In this document: in pieces, positions 51,337 to 60,300 of the stretch | How positions within the stretch are numbered: position 1 is the stretch's first letter | Layout of the letters: the number at the start of each line of letters is the position of its first letter | Assembly: GCF_900110215.1 (NCBI RefSeq) | Contig: NZ_FOCX01000012.1 | Location: 62,001 to 126,000 of the forward strand | Source of the DNA: Halorientalis persicus | Lineage (GTDB): Archaea; Halobacteriota; Halobacteria; Halobacteriales; Haloarculaceae | Direction of reading: 5' to 3' | DNA length: 64,000 nucleotides | The notes under the pieces: model-generated | The model's input: the letters and a program-made list of their open reading frames with translations, nothing else | The model's database searches: none | Told to the model about the DNA's origin: nothing | Position numbers and translations under genes: made by a program

Positions 51337-53622
51337 TCAGTCGTCGCCCAGCACGCGGTCGGCGATGGGCTGGCTCCCTTCAGTGGGCGTCTCGGCGGCC
51401 GACTGGTTGCGGAGTTTCGCCACCACGTCGTAGCCGAAGATGGCGGTGCCGAGGATGATCAGCGTGTCACCCGGCATCCGCGCCCAGAACAGCGCCTGGA
51501 CGATGGGTTGCTCGTAGAAGGCCAGACTCCGGCCGGCGTCGTACCCCGCGGTGAAGACCGTCTCCAGCTGAAGGAAGCCGACGGGGAGAACGGAGACGAA
51601 CACCATCAGCGCCAGCCCGACGTTCCACAGCCAGAACGACCAGCGGAGGCGGCGTTCGGACCACGCGCCGGACCGGGTGGTGATCCGGAGCATATAGACG
51701 GCCATGCCGATGGCGAGAAAGCCGAACGCGCCGAACATCGCGGCGTGGGCGTGGCCGACGGTGAGGTAGGTCCCGTGCTCGTAGTAGTTGATCAGCGGGA
51801 GGTTGATGAAGAATCCGAGGACGCCGGCCCCGACGAAGTTCCACACGCCGCTGGCGATGATGAACATGAACGGCAGCGTGTAGGGGAAGCCCTCGCCGGA
51901 CTGGACCATCACCCGGTACTGGCCCAGGGCCTCGTAGAGGATGAGCACGAGCGGGATGAGCTCCAGCGTCGAGAAGGCACTCCCGATGGGCACCCAGATG
52001 TCGGGCTGCCCGACCCACCAGTAGTGGTGGGAGACGCCGATGACACCCGTTCCCATCACGAACAGCGCCTGGAGCATGACCGCCTTCTCGGCGCTTTTCT
52101 TCTGCAACAGGTTCATGCTCACCAGGACGAGGCCGACGATGGCGACGATGAAGAACTCGAAGGCCCCTTCGACCCACATATGGACGACCCACCAGCGCCA
52201 GAACTCCGTGACGACGATGTTGGTCTGGGGGGTGTACAGGAACCCTGCACAGAACAGCAGGGCGATGGAGCCGCCGGCGTAGAGGATCATGTGCGCCAGC
52301 CCGAACCGCTGTTCGCGCTGCAACAGTGGGCGGAAGCCACGCCAGACCAGCACGGCCCAGATCAGGAAGCCGGCCAGCAGACCGACCTGCCAGAGCCGCC
52401 CGACTTCGAGGTATTCGAGCCCCTCGTTGCCGAGGATCCACCAGAGTGCGCCGTCGATGTACCCCTGTGCGCCGAGCCAGATGCCCACGAGGCCGCCGAC
52501 GACGACCACGACGAGCGCGACCAGCAGGCCGTTGACGTACCGGGCCTGGTTCGTCGGTTCGTAGCCGGTCAGCAGGGCCGGCAGGAAGACGCCGGCACCG
52601 AGCCACAGCGTCGCGATCCAGAGGATCCCCAGGTCGATGTGCCAGGTCTTGGCCAGGGCGAAGGGGAGCCACTGGAGGATCTCGAAGCCGAAGCGCTCAC
52701 CCAGCCCGAAGAAGGCGTCGCGCTCGATGTAGAAGTGGGCCAGTAACCCGCCAAGCAACACCTGTGCCAGGAACAGCAGGGCACCGATGGCGACGAAGCG
52801 GGTCGCGGCGATCTGGCTGGGGAGGATCGTCACGTCGTCGGGGTCGGGGATCGAGACGCCCGCCGAGTCGGGTTCGTCGAGTTCGATAGCCCGGTAGAGC
52901 CAGATGCCCGCGCCGGCACCGGCGACGAGCAACACCATGGCGACGACGCTCCAGGTCATCGCGCTGGCGGGTGGCTGGTTGCCCGCACCAGGGGCGAACG
53001 GCCACTCGTTGGTGAAGGAGTTCTCACCGCCCGGGCGGTCGGTGTGTGAGACCCAGGCGGTCCACATGGCGAAGTCGGCGAACTGTCTGGCGCGTTCTTC
53101 GGAGTCGATCATGTCCGCGGGGACACCGCGGTGGCTCTCACCCTCGTGGTACCGCCGGACGTACTCCTCGCGGACCTGCTGGTGGGCGTACAGTTCGGCC
53201 GCGGAGTACTGGACCACGTCGCCGGCCTCGCTCCCGCCGAGTTCCGACTGCACCGTGGCGTTGACGGCTGCCCGGTCGCCAGCCGAGAGGTTCGTGTAGG
53301 ACGCGTTGTGTTCCGCCCGGGCGTAGTACTCGCGCATATGCCGGACCTTTAGATCGAGCGCGTCGGCGGTGTAGTCGGGGCCGTAGTACGCGCCGTTGCC
53401 CAGTATCGACCCGTGGTTCATCAGCCCGTCCGACTGGAAGACGGTCTTGCCCGCCTGGACCTGGTCTTTCGTCGTGATCTCCTCGCCGTCGGGACCGACG
53501 ACTTCCTGCGGGATGGGCGGCGCGTTGGTGGTGGAGTACCACGCGCCCGCGCCCATGACGACGAGGTTGAACACGAAGGCGGCGACCAGTGCCATCGCGA
53601 GATGCTTTCGCGTCACTTGCAT
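51337..53622 (-). CDS. norZ: Quinol-dependent nitric oxide reductase (qNOR)
   Basis: A 761-residue membrane enzyme that reduces NO to N2O with quinol electrons. An N-terminal periplasmic-facing domain (about 35-215) is fused to the heme-copper-oxidase-like core of about 12 helices. Heme and FeB ligands can be read as His in TWHIDLGILW, VVHMWVEGAFEFF (with the conserved Glu), the pair in SHHYWW, and the two in LTVGHAHAAMFG. It starts at ATG 53622, preceded by a 200-base promoter region shared divergently with mptA. It serves denitrification or NO defence. Confidence 0.9.
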   Translation of the reverse strand: MQVTRKHLAMALVAAFVFNLVVMGAGAWYSTTNAPPIPQEVVGPDGEEITTKDQVQAGKTVFQSDGLMNHGSILGNGAYYGPDYTADALDLKVRHMREYYARAEHNASYTNLSAGDRAAVNATVQSELGGSEAGDVVQYSAAELYAHQQVREEYVRRYHEGESHRGVPADMIDSEERARQFADFAMWTAWVSHTDRPGGENSFTNEWPFAPGAGNQPPASAMTWSVVAMVLLVAGAGAGIWLYRAIELDEPDSAGVSIPDPDDVTILPSQIAATRFVAIGALLFLAQVLLGGLLAHFYIERDAFFGLGERFGFEILQWLPFALAKTWHIDLGILWIATLWLGAGVFLPALLTGYEPTNQARYVNGLLVALVVVVVGGLVGIWLGAQGYIDGALWWILGNEGLEYLEVGRLWQVGLLAGFLIWAVLVWRGFRPLLQREQRFGLAHMILYAGGSIALLFCAGFLYTPQTNIVVTEFWRWWVVHMWVEGAFEFFIVAIVGLVLVSMNLLQKKSAEKAVMLQALFVMGTGVIGVSHHYWWVGQPDIWVPIGSAFSTLELIPLVLILYEALGQYRVMVQSGEGFPYTLPFMFIIASGVWNFVGAGVLGFFINLPLINYYEHGTYLTVGHAHAAMFGAFGFLAIGMAVYMLRITTRSGAWSERRLRWSFWLWNVGLALMVFVSVLPVGFLQLETVFTAGYDAGRSLAFYEQPIVQALFWARMPGDTLIILGTAIFGYDVVAKLRNQSAAETPTEGSQPIADRVLGDD

Positions 53623-53827
53623 ACAGACGGTGGTCTCCCCCGCGGAGGGATGAAGGGTCAATGGCACTCCAAGAAACTGCGAACCCGACCGAACCCGTTC
53701 GGGACAAACGGGACGAGGTCGGTCCCACTCACCGCTCGTCGGCACCGCTGGCCGGGTTCGGGGTTTGCCTCGCACCAATGGTCGTTTTCGAAAGCCCTAA
53801 CGAAGGTTCGGTCCTAAGGAAGTCCTA

Positions 53828-54760
53828 ATGAGTCAGCAACTGCCGGACGTTCAGGCGACCAGTCCCGACGTGTCCGTCGGACTGAACCGCGTTGGAGTCA
53901 CCGGCGTCGAGAAACTCGTGAAGCTCGGCCGGACCGACGACCGACCCATCGTCCTCATGGCCGAATTCGACGTGTTCGTCGACCTGCCGTCCTGGCGGAA
54001 GGGTGCTGACATGTCCCGGAACATGGAGGTCGTCGACGAGACCCTCGAAGCGGCCGTCGCCCAGGAGGTCCACCGCGTCGAGGACGTGTGTGGCGACGCC
54101 GCCGAGCGGCTGATCGACAAACACGACTACACCACCAAGGCCGAGGTCCAGATGGAGGCGGAGTACGTCACCCGCGAGCGGACGCCCGAGTCCGACCGGC
54201 CCACCCAGTCGACGGCTGACATCATCGCCTCCGCCACGGCCACCGAGGACGGCACCCACGAGGAGATCGGTGCCCGCGTCACCGGCATGACCGTCTGTCC
54301 CTGCTCACAGGGGATGAGTACCTCTCGTGCTCGCGAGACCCTTCGCGGACTGGACGTGGAAGACGAGGTCATCGACGAGTTCCTCGAAGAGGTGCCCCAG
54401 CCGGGCCACTCACAGCGCGGCCACGCGACGCTGACCGTCGAGAGCGAGGGCGCGCCCGAGGCCGACCTCAACGACATCATCCGCGTCGCGCGCGACTCGA
54501 TGAGCGCTCGCATCTACAACCTGGCCAAGCGGCCCGACGAGGATCACATGACCTACGAGTCCCACAAGGACGCCAAGTTCGTCGAGGACTGCGTGCGCGC
54601 GATGGCCGAAGGGGTCGTCGAGGAGTTCCCCGACCTACCCGACGACGCCATCGTGACGATGAAACAGTCCAACGACGAGTCCATCCACCAGCACAACGCC
54701 CACGCCGAACGAGTGGCCGAGTACGGGACGCTGAAAGGGGAAGTCAACGGCGAGGACTAG
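53828..54760 (+). CDS. mptA: GTP cyclohydrolase MptA (type IV/FolE2-like)
   Basis: A 310-residue enzyme that opens GTP to 7,8-dihydroneopterin 2',3'-cyclic phosphate, first step of archaeal pterin synthesis. The signature [13 protein letters not shown] with metal-binding Cys, [12 protein letters not shown] and [18 protein letters not shown] fit the FolE2/MptA family. It is the first gene in its direction. A diverged copy of its last 20 codons lies 60 bases downstream. Confidence 0.9.
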   Translation: MSQQLPDVQATSPDVSVGLNRVGVTGVEKLVKLGRTDDRPIVLMAEFDVFVDLPSWRKGADMSRNMEVVDETLEAAVAQEVHRVEDVCGDAAERLIDKHDYTTKAEVQMEAEYVTRERTPESDRPTQSTADIIASATATEDGTHEEIGARVTGMTVCPCSQGMSTSRARETLRGLDVEDEVIDEFLEEVPQPGHSQRGHATLTVESEGAPEADLNDIIRVARDSMSARIYNLAKRPDEDHMTYESHKDAKFVEDCVRAMAEGVVEEFPDLPDDAIVTMKQSNDESIHQHNAHAERVAEYGTLKGEVNGED

Positions 54761-55020
54761 CATCCGGCGCGCTCTGCGCGCCGGTTCACGGGACCGAGCG
54801 AAGCGAGGTCCCGTTTTTCGCCCACGCCGAGCGGGTGGCCGAGTATGGGGACCTGAAGGCGGAAGTGAACGGGGAGGACTGAGGCAAGCGTCCGCGCGAG
54901 CGGAGCGAGCGCGGTTCTTCGCGAGCGCCGCGAGGCGCTCGCGCCCGTTTTTGGTCCAGCTTTTTGCGAGGAGCGGTGCCGCGCTCTGCGCGGCACCCGA
55001 CGAAGTAAAAAGGTGGGGGG
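54761..55020 (-). repeat. Intergenic structured repeat, copy E (double), containing an mptA tail
   Basis: On the minus strand it starts CCCCCCACCTTTTTACTTCG, then a hairpin (GTGCCGCGC/GCGCGGCAC), CGCAAAAAGCTGG with CAAAAACG, a second hairpin (GCGAGCGCC/GGCGCTCGC) and GCGCGGACGC. A second, partial unit follows and ends in GGATG, immediately after the mptA stop. The two units are separated by the mptA tail copy. Confidence 0.62.
54820..54882 (+). repeat. Diverged copy of the mptA 3' end
   Basis: Sixty-three bases that read [20 protein letters not shown] and stop. Compared with mptA 54698-54760 ([20 protein letters not shown], stop), only two codons change the residue (T to D, G to A); six others differ synonymously and the stop changes from TAG to TGA. 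This is the pattern expected between two functioning mptA alleles, not between a gene and a decaying duplicate. Confidence 0.75.
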
Positions 55021-55056
55021 CAAATTACTTGTCCGTCCTTTTGAATTGGCTGACGT

Positions 55057-55570
55057 ATGGGGGTTGTCTGTCCGTCGTGTGAGACTGCCGTGTCGAACAC
55101 CTACGACTGTCGGGACTGTGGGGGGTCGTTCTGCGTCGACTGTCGACTGCCCGACGACCACGAGTGTGACGCCGCGATCGAGGCCGAAGCCGACGGCGGG
55201 ACGCGAGCGGTCGGTGACGTATCGGCCCTCTCGCTGTCGATTCCGTCGGGACCGGCGATCACGGCGCTGGTGCCGGTCTGGCGACTGCTGCCCTGGTGGG
55301 CGTACGCCCTGCTCGCGGTGGTGGTGGTCCCGCTCAGTACCGTGATCCTGGCGGTGCAGGTGTACCACGAGCGGGTGACCGCGGGCGAACACGCGTGGCG
55401 ACCGAGCCGTGCGTACTACGTGCCACTGATCGTCTTCCTGACCATGCTGTTGATGTCGCGCCCGTCGCTCCCGGGGGTCGAAACGCACTGGGTCGTCGTG
55501 GCGGGGACTCGGTTACTTCTGGGGGTTTCCGGCGACGGTGATCTACGCCGTCCAGCGGCGGGGGCGCTGA
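55057..55570 (+). pseudogene. AN1-type zinc-finger membrane protein, apparently frameshifted
   Basis: The N-terminal 40 residues carry an AN1-like finger (CPSC, CRDCGGSFCVDCRLPDDHEC), then two hydrophobic helices (LPWWAYALLAVVVVPLSTVIL and YYVPLIVFLTMLLM). In the first frame the sequence then runs on into the antisense of the TrmB gene. The next frame instead gives GLGYFWGFPATVIYAVQRRGR and stops at 55568-55570, just before the TrmB stop, which looks like the natural third helix. A one-base change between about 55454 and 55505 (perhaps in the GGGGG run at 55473-55477) explains this. It may be a sequencing error. Confidence 0.6.
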
Positions 55571-55571
55571 G

Positions 55572-56375
55572 TCACAGGGAGAGCGGGGTGGCGTCCTCCC
55601 ACCGTGGGTCGAACTCCGAGCGGACGTTGGCGGCGAACTCTCGGTCTTTCAGGTCGATCACGGCGAAGGTCTCGTCGGCGTTGAGCGGGTGTGGCACCTC
55701 GATACAGACCTCCGCGTTGTCGATGAGCTCGAAGGTGCCCGAGACGTTCGACGAGGTACGGACCGAGAACTGTTCGTGGCGGGCAAGGTGAGATTGGTAG
55801 CGTTCGCCGACGCTCTCGGGGAGCTCGTCGACCAGTTCCGGGCGCATCAACAGCGACACGTCGACGCCCCGATCCAGCGCGTTCCCGAGTTCCTCGACGA
55901 TCAGATCGCCCACGGTGTCCATGTCGAACTGCTGGGACGAGGAGGAGGCGACCATGATGATGCGCTCGTCGGCGGCCGCGAGTCGCTCTACGAGGAGGTC
56001 GACGGTCTCGTCGGGGCCGACGGCGGCGGTCCAGAACGTCTCCTCGACGGGTTCGGCGCTCTCGAGTTCGCCGACGAGTTCGTCGACGATCCCCTCGTAC
56101 TGCTGGGCCTTCTCCTCGAGTTCGCGTTTCTTGTCCTCGAGCAGTCGGTCCAGCGCGGTCTGGGGCTCGACGGCGACGTACTTTTTCGGCCGACTCGCAC
56201 TCTGACTCCGGACGAGGTTGTAGGTCTCGATGCTGTTGAGAACGTCGTAGATGCGGCCCATCGGCACGTCGCTGACACGGGACAACTCCTTGGCCGTTGT
56301 GGGCCCCGTTTTCAGCAACGCACGGTAGGCTCGGGCCTCGTACTCCGACAACCCGAGGTCTCTCAGACTTGCCAT
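55572..56375 (-). CDS. TrmB family transcriptional regulator
   Basis: A 267-residue regulator. The N-terminal winged helix is the TrmB type (LSEYEARAYRALLKTGPTTAKELSR, MGRIYDVLNSIETYNLVRSQ), followed by a coiled coil (LLEDKKRELEEKAQQYEGIV) and an effector domain (ETVDLLVERLAAADERIIMVASSSS to VDVSLLMRPEL). TrmB proteins sense sugars or related metabolites; the ligand here is unknown. Convergent with the AN1 gene and 57 bases from the DUF255 gene upstream. Confidence 0.85.
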   Translation of the reverse strand: MASLRDLGLSEYEARAYRALLKTGPTTAKELSRVSDVPMGRIYDVLNSIETYNLVRSQSASRPKKYVAVEPQTALDRLLEDKKRELEEKAQQYEGIVDELVGELESAEPVEETFWTAAVGPDETVDLLVERLAAADERIIMVASSSSQQFDMDTVGDLIVEELGNALDRGVDVSLLMRPELVDELPESVGERYQSHLARHEQFSVRTSSNVSGTFELIDNAEVCIEVPHPLNADETFAVIDLKDREFAANVRSEFDPRWEDATPLSL

Positions 56376-56432
56376 TGTGGTGCGGTCGGCTGCCGGGGAT
56401 ATAAACGCATCGCAGGTTTACCGCAGTGGTTT

Positions 56433-58058
56433 TTATGAACCCGTCGCGAGTTCGGCGAGGCCGTCCGGCGTTTCCGCGGTGCCAGTAACCTCGCCGTCGT
56501 CGACGACTTCCGCCTCGCCGTCGAGGCCCTCGGCGGCCGGGACGACGACGGCTTCGTGGTCCGCGACCCGGAGCGCGGCCCGGTGGAGGTCGCTCCCGGC
56601 GGGCGCGCCGATCCGGAAGACCCGGAGCGACTGGAGCCGGGAGGCGACCGTGGCGTAACTGGCCACTTCGACGCCCATGCGCTCGGCCGCGCCGGCGAAG
56701 GCCGCGATGGCTTCGCGGGCCCGCTCGCGGTAGCGATCCTCCCCCGTGAGCGCGGCCAGATCGACCAGCGCGTCGGCGAGTTCGACGTTAGTGTCCAGCG
56801 GATACAGCGGTTCGTCCAGCAGTCCCGGGCCCTCGGGAGTACCGTCCCGGAACGCGCCACCGTCCTCGTCCTGGAGTTCCGCGAGCGCGTAGTCGGCGAC
56901 CGCCGTCGCCGCGTCGCCGTACGCGCCGGTGACCTGCCAGGCCGTGGTCAGCCCCTGCAGGAGTCCGGTCTGGTCGGCGAGCAGGCCCGACTCGCCGACT
57001 TCCTCGTCGGTGCGGTAGTGGGTCACTTCGCCGTCGTCGACCAGTTCGTCGAGGACGTGATCGAGCGCCCGCTCGGCGTACCGGCGGGCCGACTCGTCGT
57101 CCGTGTACGCGTGGAGCGCGAGCAACGCGCCCGCGGCCATCCCGTTGCGGTCGGCCAGCACCGTCTCGTCGATACTCGGTGGGTCGGCGTCCTCACGGTC
57201 GGTCGGACTCATCCGGTAGTACTCGTCGTCGCTGGCCTGACTCGCGGCGAAGGCCTCGCCCGTCCACAGGTCCGTGGTGAGGTACTCCACGGTCGTCTCG
57301 GCGGTCTCCCGATAGGACGCCTCGCCGGTGTAGCGGTACGCGCGGGCGAACGCCCGGACCAGCGCGGCGTTCTCGTCGAGCAGTTTCTCTCGATGGGGGT
57401 CGCTCCAGTCCCGGCCCGTCGCGAACCGATAGAACCCGCCGTCGTAGGTGTCCAGCAGGTGGGTCTGGATCGCTTCGAGGGTGCGGGTCGCCTGATCGCG
57501 GTCCCGGACCAGCGCGAACTCCACAGTACGAGGAAGGGGGAACTTCGTGTCCGATCCCCACCCGCCGAACTCGTCGTCGAAGGCTCCGAGCAGTTGCTCG
57601 ACCATGTGTTCCTCGATGCGGGCGCGGACCTCGCCGCTCGGGGGCGTGCCGTCCCGGAGCGCGCGGGGCACACGGCCGGCTTCTTCGCCCTTGCCGTCCC
57701 AGGTGCGTCGCACCGAGTCCAGAATCTCGCGGAAGCCGTCGACGCCGAGGTAGCCCGCCCCGGTCAGGATGTCCCCCGACGGGGTACAGAAGACCGTCGA
57801 GGGGAACCCGCCCATGTTGTAGCGTTCCCGGACCCGCGGGTATCGGTCCACGTCGACCCGAACCGGCACGAAGCCGTCGTTGATGTTGGCCGCGATGCGT
57901 GGCTCGGTGTAGGTGGTCGCGTCCATCTGGTGACAGTGGGCACACCAGGGGGCCGACAGCGAGAGCAAGACGGGCTTTTTGGCCCGCGCGGCCTCGTCGA
58001 AGGCGTCCTGGCCCCACTCGCGCCACTCGACGTTGGTGCGCGCCGCGGAGTCGTCCAT
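56433..58058 (-). CDS. DUF255/YyaL thioredoxin-like domain protein
   Basis: A 541-residue protein with an N-terminal thioredoxin-like domain (about 1-140: PVLLSLSAPWCAHCHQMDATTY, Cys-x2-Cys; GGFPSTVFCTPSG) and a long alpha/alpha-barrel region similar to glycosidase folds (FPLPRTVEF, LDENAALVRAFARAYRYTGE, DQTGLLQGL). It is shorter than many homologues, which reach 650-700 residues. A redox or glycan role is assumed for the family, but none is proven. Confidence 0.8.
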   Translation of the reverse strand: MDDSAARTNVEWREWGQDAFDEAARAKKPVLLSLSAPWCAHCHQMDATTYTEPRIAANINDGFVPVRVDVDRYPRVRERYNMGGFPSTVFCTPSGDILTGAGYLGVDGFREILDSVRRTWDGKGEEAGRVPRALRDGTPPSGEVRARIEEHMVEQLLGAFDDEFGGWGSDTKFPLPRTVEFALVRDRDQATRTLEAIQTHLLDTYDGGFYRFATGRDWSDPHREKLLDENAALVRAFARAYRYTGEASYRETAETTVEYLTTDLWTGEAFAASQASDDEYYRMSPTDREDADPPSIDETVLADRNGMAAGALLALHAYTDDESARRYAERALDHVLDELVDDGEVTHYRTDEEVGESGLLADQTGLLQGLTTAWQVTGAYGDAATAVADYALAELQDEDGGAFRDGTPEGPGLLDEPLYPLDTNVELADALVDLAALTGEDRYRERAREAIAAFAGAAERMGVEVASYATVASRLQSLRVFRIGAPAGSDLHRAALRVADHEAVVVPAAEGLDGEAEVVDDGEVTGTAETPDGLAELATGS

Positions 58059-58169
58059 ACCGAGCGGTAGCCGTCGCCGAACAAGTATCCTGCGTCCCGC
58101 GCTCGGTGCACGACCCGAAATCCGGCCGGAAGCGGTTCTATTTTGAGTGCTGGTCCGCTACTGCCCCTC

Positions 58170-58715
58170 ATGCTCCGTATTATCGGGCTCCTCCTGCTCA
58201 TCCCGCTTCTGGACATCGTCTTGCTGGTGACCATCGCGGGCTGGATCGGGTTCGTCCCCACCGTGGCGCTGGTCGTCCTCACCGCGCTGATCGGGATGCT
58301 CCTGGTCCGGGCAGAGGGTCGACACACCCTTCGGAAGATCCAGGGCAAACTCGCCCAGGGCGAGCCCCCGACCGACGAACTCATCGACGGCGGCCTGCTG
58401 TTGATCTCCGGTGCGATGCTGTTGACACCCGGCCTCGTCACCGACCTCGTCGGCCTGGTGCTGGTGATCCCCTTCACCCGCTATCCCGTGCGGCTGGCGG
58501 CCAAGAAGTGGGTCGTCACGCCCTACGTCGATGCCAAGACCAGCGGCTTCGCCAGCGGCAACGTCTACGTCGGCGGCTTCCCCGGCGGCGAGGGCCAGGG
58601 CCAGCCCGGCCCGGAACAACCGGGACAGGGCGGGCCCGGCCCGGACTCACAGGACACCTACGACGTGGACCGCGAGTCCTACGACGCGGACGACGACTCG
58701 AACGAGCGGGTGTGA
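58170..58715 (+). CDS. FxsA-like membrane protein
   Basis: A 181-residue protein with three or four helices in the first 110 residues (IIGLLLLIPLLDIVLLVTIAGWIGF; TVALVVLTALIGMLLVRAEG; LISGAMLLTPGLVTDLVGLVLVIPF), the FxsA core. In bacteria FxsA suppresses phage F exclusion. The C-terminal part (about 130-181) is a hydrophilic Gly/Pro/acidic tail with repeated GGEGQGQPGPEQPGQGGPGP-type segments. The start at 58170 is the likely one. Confidence 0.78.
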   Translation: MLRIIGLLLLIPLLDIVLLVTIAGWIGFVPTVALVVLTALIGMLLVRAEGRHTLRKIQGKLAQGEPPTDELIDGGLLLISGAMLLTPGLVTDLVGLVLVIPFTRYPVRLAAKKWVVTPYVDAKTSGFASGNVYVGGFPGGEGQGQPGPEQPGQGGPGPDSQDTYDVDRESYDADDDSNERV

Positions 58716-58786
58716 ACGCTCGTCACCCTCTCGATGAAAAGAAACGCTTAACATAGGCAGGGCGGAACACTCTGATGCGCTCACCT

Positions 58787-58860
58787 GGGCCAATAGCTCA
58801 GTCAGGTTGAGCGCTCGGCTGATAACCGGGAGGTCCACGGTTCAAATCCGTGTTGGCCCA
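58787..58860 (+). tRNA. tRNA-Ile (GAU)
   Basis: A 74-base cloverleaf: acceptor strands GGGCCAA and TTGGCCC, D-loop AGCTCAGTCAGGTTGAGC, anticodon loop CTGATAA with anticodon GAT (58821-58823), T-loop TTCAAAT, discriminator A. The CCA end is not encoded. A tnpB gene lies 103 bases downstream. Confidence 0.93.
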
Positions 58861-58963
58861 CTTTTCGATCGAACCAAGGCTTCTGTAGTCGAATCTACGT
58901 CCGCGTGGGACGAAATCGAGAGCGGTCGCTGGTCTTATATTCACGACACTCGAACTGAAATTC

Positions 58964-60214
58964 GTGTCGTCGGACGAGTACCTCCGTCGGACAGCGATCA
59001 CCCGACTCTCGGTGACCACCGAGGACGAGCGCTTGCTCCGCGATACTGTGGACGCGTGGCGGCGTGGCTGCCAGATCGCTGTCGAAAAGGCCTGGAATCG
59101 GTGCCACGACAAATCCGCTGTCCAATCGCTGGCCTACGACGAGATTCGCGACCGGACCACCCTCGGAAGTCAGCACACGATTCTCGCCACGCATCAGGCT
59201 GCGGAAAACATCCGATCCTGTCGGTCACGTCGCGAGAACGGCCGGAAGGCGTCCAAACCCACCTACACGAGTCCGACGGTCAGGTACGACTCGCGGACGA
59301 TGACGGTCTTCGAGGAAGACGAACAGGTGTCGCTCACGGTGGCCGGCGACCACTCTCGCGTGCGGTGTGACCTCGTGCTGCCCGAAGACGAAGACGGCTA
59401 CCAGCGACAGTATCTCGACGGCGAGTGGGAACCGACCGAGAGTACACTCCACTACCGAAACGGCGACTGGTTCCTCCACCTCGGATTTCGCAAACGCCGA
59501 CCCGAGACCGAAGGCGAGACGACCGAGAACGGAACGGTTCTCGGCGTCGACCTCGGTGTCGAACAGATCGCCGTCACCAGCACTGCCCGGTTCTTTTCGG
59601 CCGGTGAATTGAACCACCGACGGCGCGAGTTCGAGCGCGTCCGTGGCGGTCTCCAGAAGTGTGGCTCCCGGAGCGCGCATCGAACTCTGGAAACCGTCGG
59701 TGGCCGCGAAGACGAGTTCGTGAAACACGTCCTCCACAGCGTGGCGAACGGAATCGTTGCAGAGGCTCGTCGCTTCGGCTGTGACGGAATCGTTTTCGAG
59801 GAGCTGTCCGGTATTCGCACTCGACTCCCGAATGCGGCCTGGCACGCCGAGTGGGCCTTCGAACGGCTCTACGAGTACGTCGAGTACAAGGCAGAAGCGG
59901 TAGGGCTGTTCGTCGATACGGTTGACCCCCGGAACACCTCGCGGCGGTGTGCCGAGTGTGGCCACGTCGCCGAGACGAACCGTCCCAGCAGGGAGACGTT
60001 CGAGTGCGAGGCGTGTGGAAACCGGAATCACGCCGACTACAACGCAGCCAAGAACGTGGCTGCGGCGTATCTCCGTCGGGAGCAACAGTCTTCCCGGCGG
60101 AGGGGTGTCAGTCGATACGCCCTGAAGTCCGGGGCCGTCAGCGAACGCAGCGGGTTCGCTCCGTACGAGTCCACGGACGAGTCGCCCAATCCTGCAGCAA
60201 CCTCGTCAGGGTGA
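58964..60214 (+). CDS. tnpB: TnpB RNA-guided nuclease of an IS200/IS605-type element (no TnpA)
   Basis: A 416-residue TnpB with all catalytic parts: RuvC Asp196 (LGVDLG), Glu279 (VFEEL), Asp358 (HADYNAAKN), and a zinc ribbon Cys329/332/348/351 (CAEC, CEAC). TnpB is a guide-RNA-directed DNA endonuclease, ancestral to Cas12, that retains the element in the chromosome. The GTG start at 58964 matches family N-termini (EYLRRTAITRLSV). No transposase TnpA is near, so the element depends on a TnpA elsewhere or is stranded. The tail ends LKSGAVSERSGFAPYE, as in haloarchaeal relatives. Confidence 0.88.
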   Translation: MSSDEYLRRTAITRLSVTTEDERLLRDTVDAWRRGCQIAVEKAWNRCHDKSAVQSLAYDEIRDRTTLGSQHTILATHQAAENIRSCRSRRENGRKASKPTYTSPTVRYDSRTMTVFEEDEQVSLTVAGDHSRVRCDLVLPEDEDGYQRQYLDGEWEPTESTLHYRNGDWFLHLGFRKRRPETEGETTENGTVLGVDLGVEQIAVTSTARFFSAGELNHRRREFERVRGGLQKCGSRSAHRTLETVGGREDEFVKHVLHSVANGIVAEARRFGCDGIVFEELSGIRTRLPNAAWHAEWAFERLYEYVEYKAEAVGLFVDTVDPRNTSRRCAECGHVAETNRPSRETFECEACGNRNHADYNAAKNVAAAYLRREQQSSRRRGVSRYALKSGAVSERSGFAPYESTDESPNPAATSSG

Positions 60215-60300
60215 GCCAGTGGCGCGACAGTCGACATCCGGTTTGGCCCTTCGTAACCGACGGATAGCTTTTCCTGCCTGCCACCCGTCCACCGAGTGCG

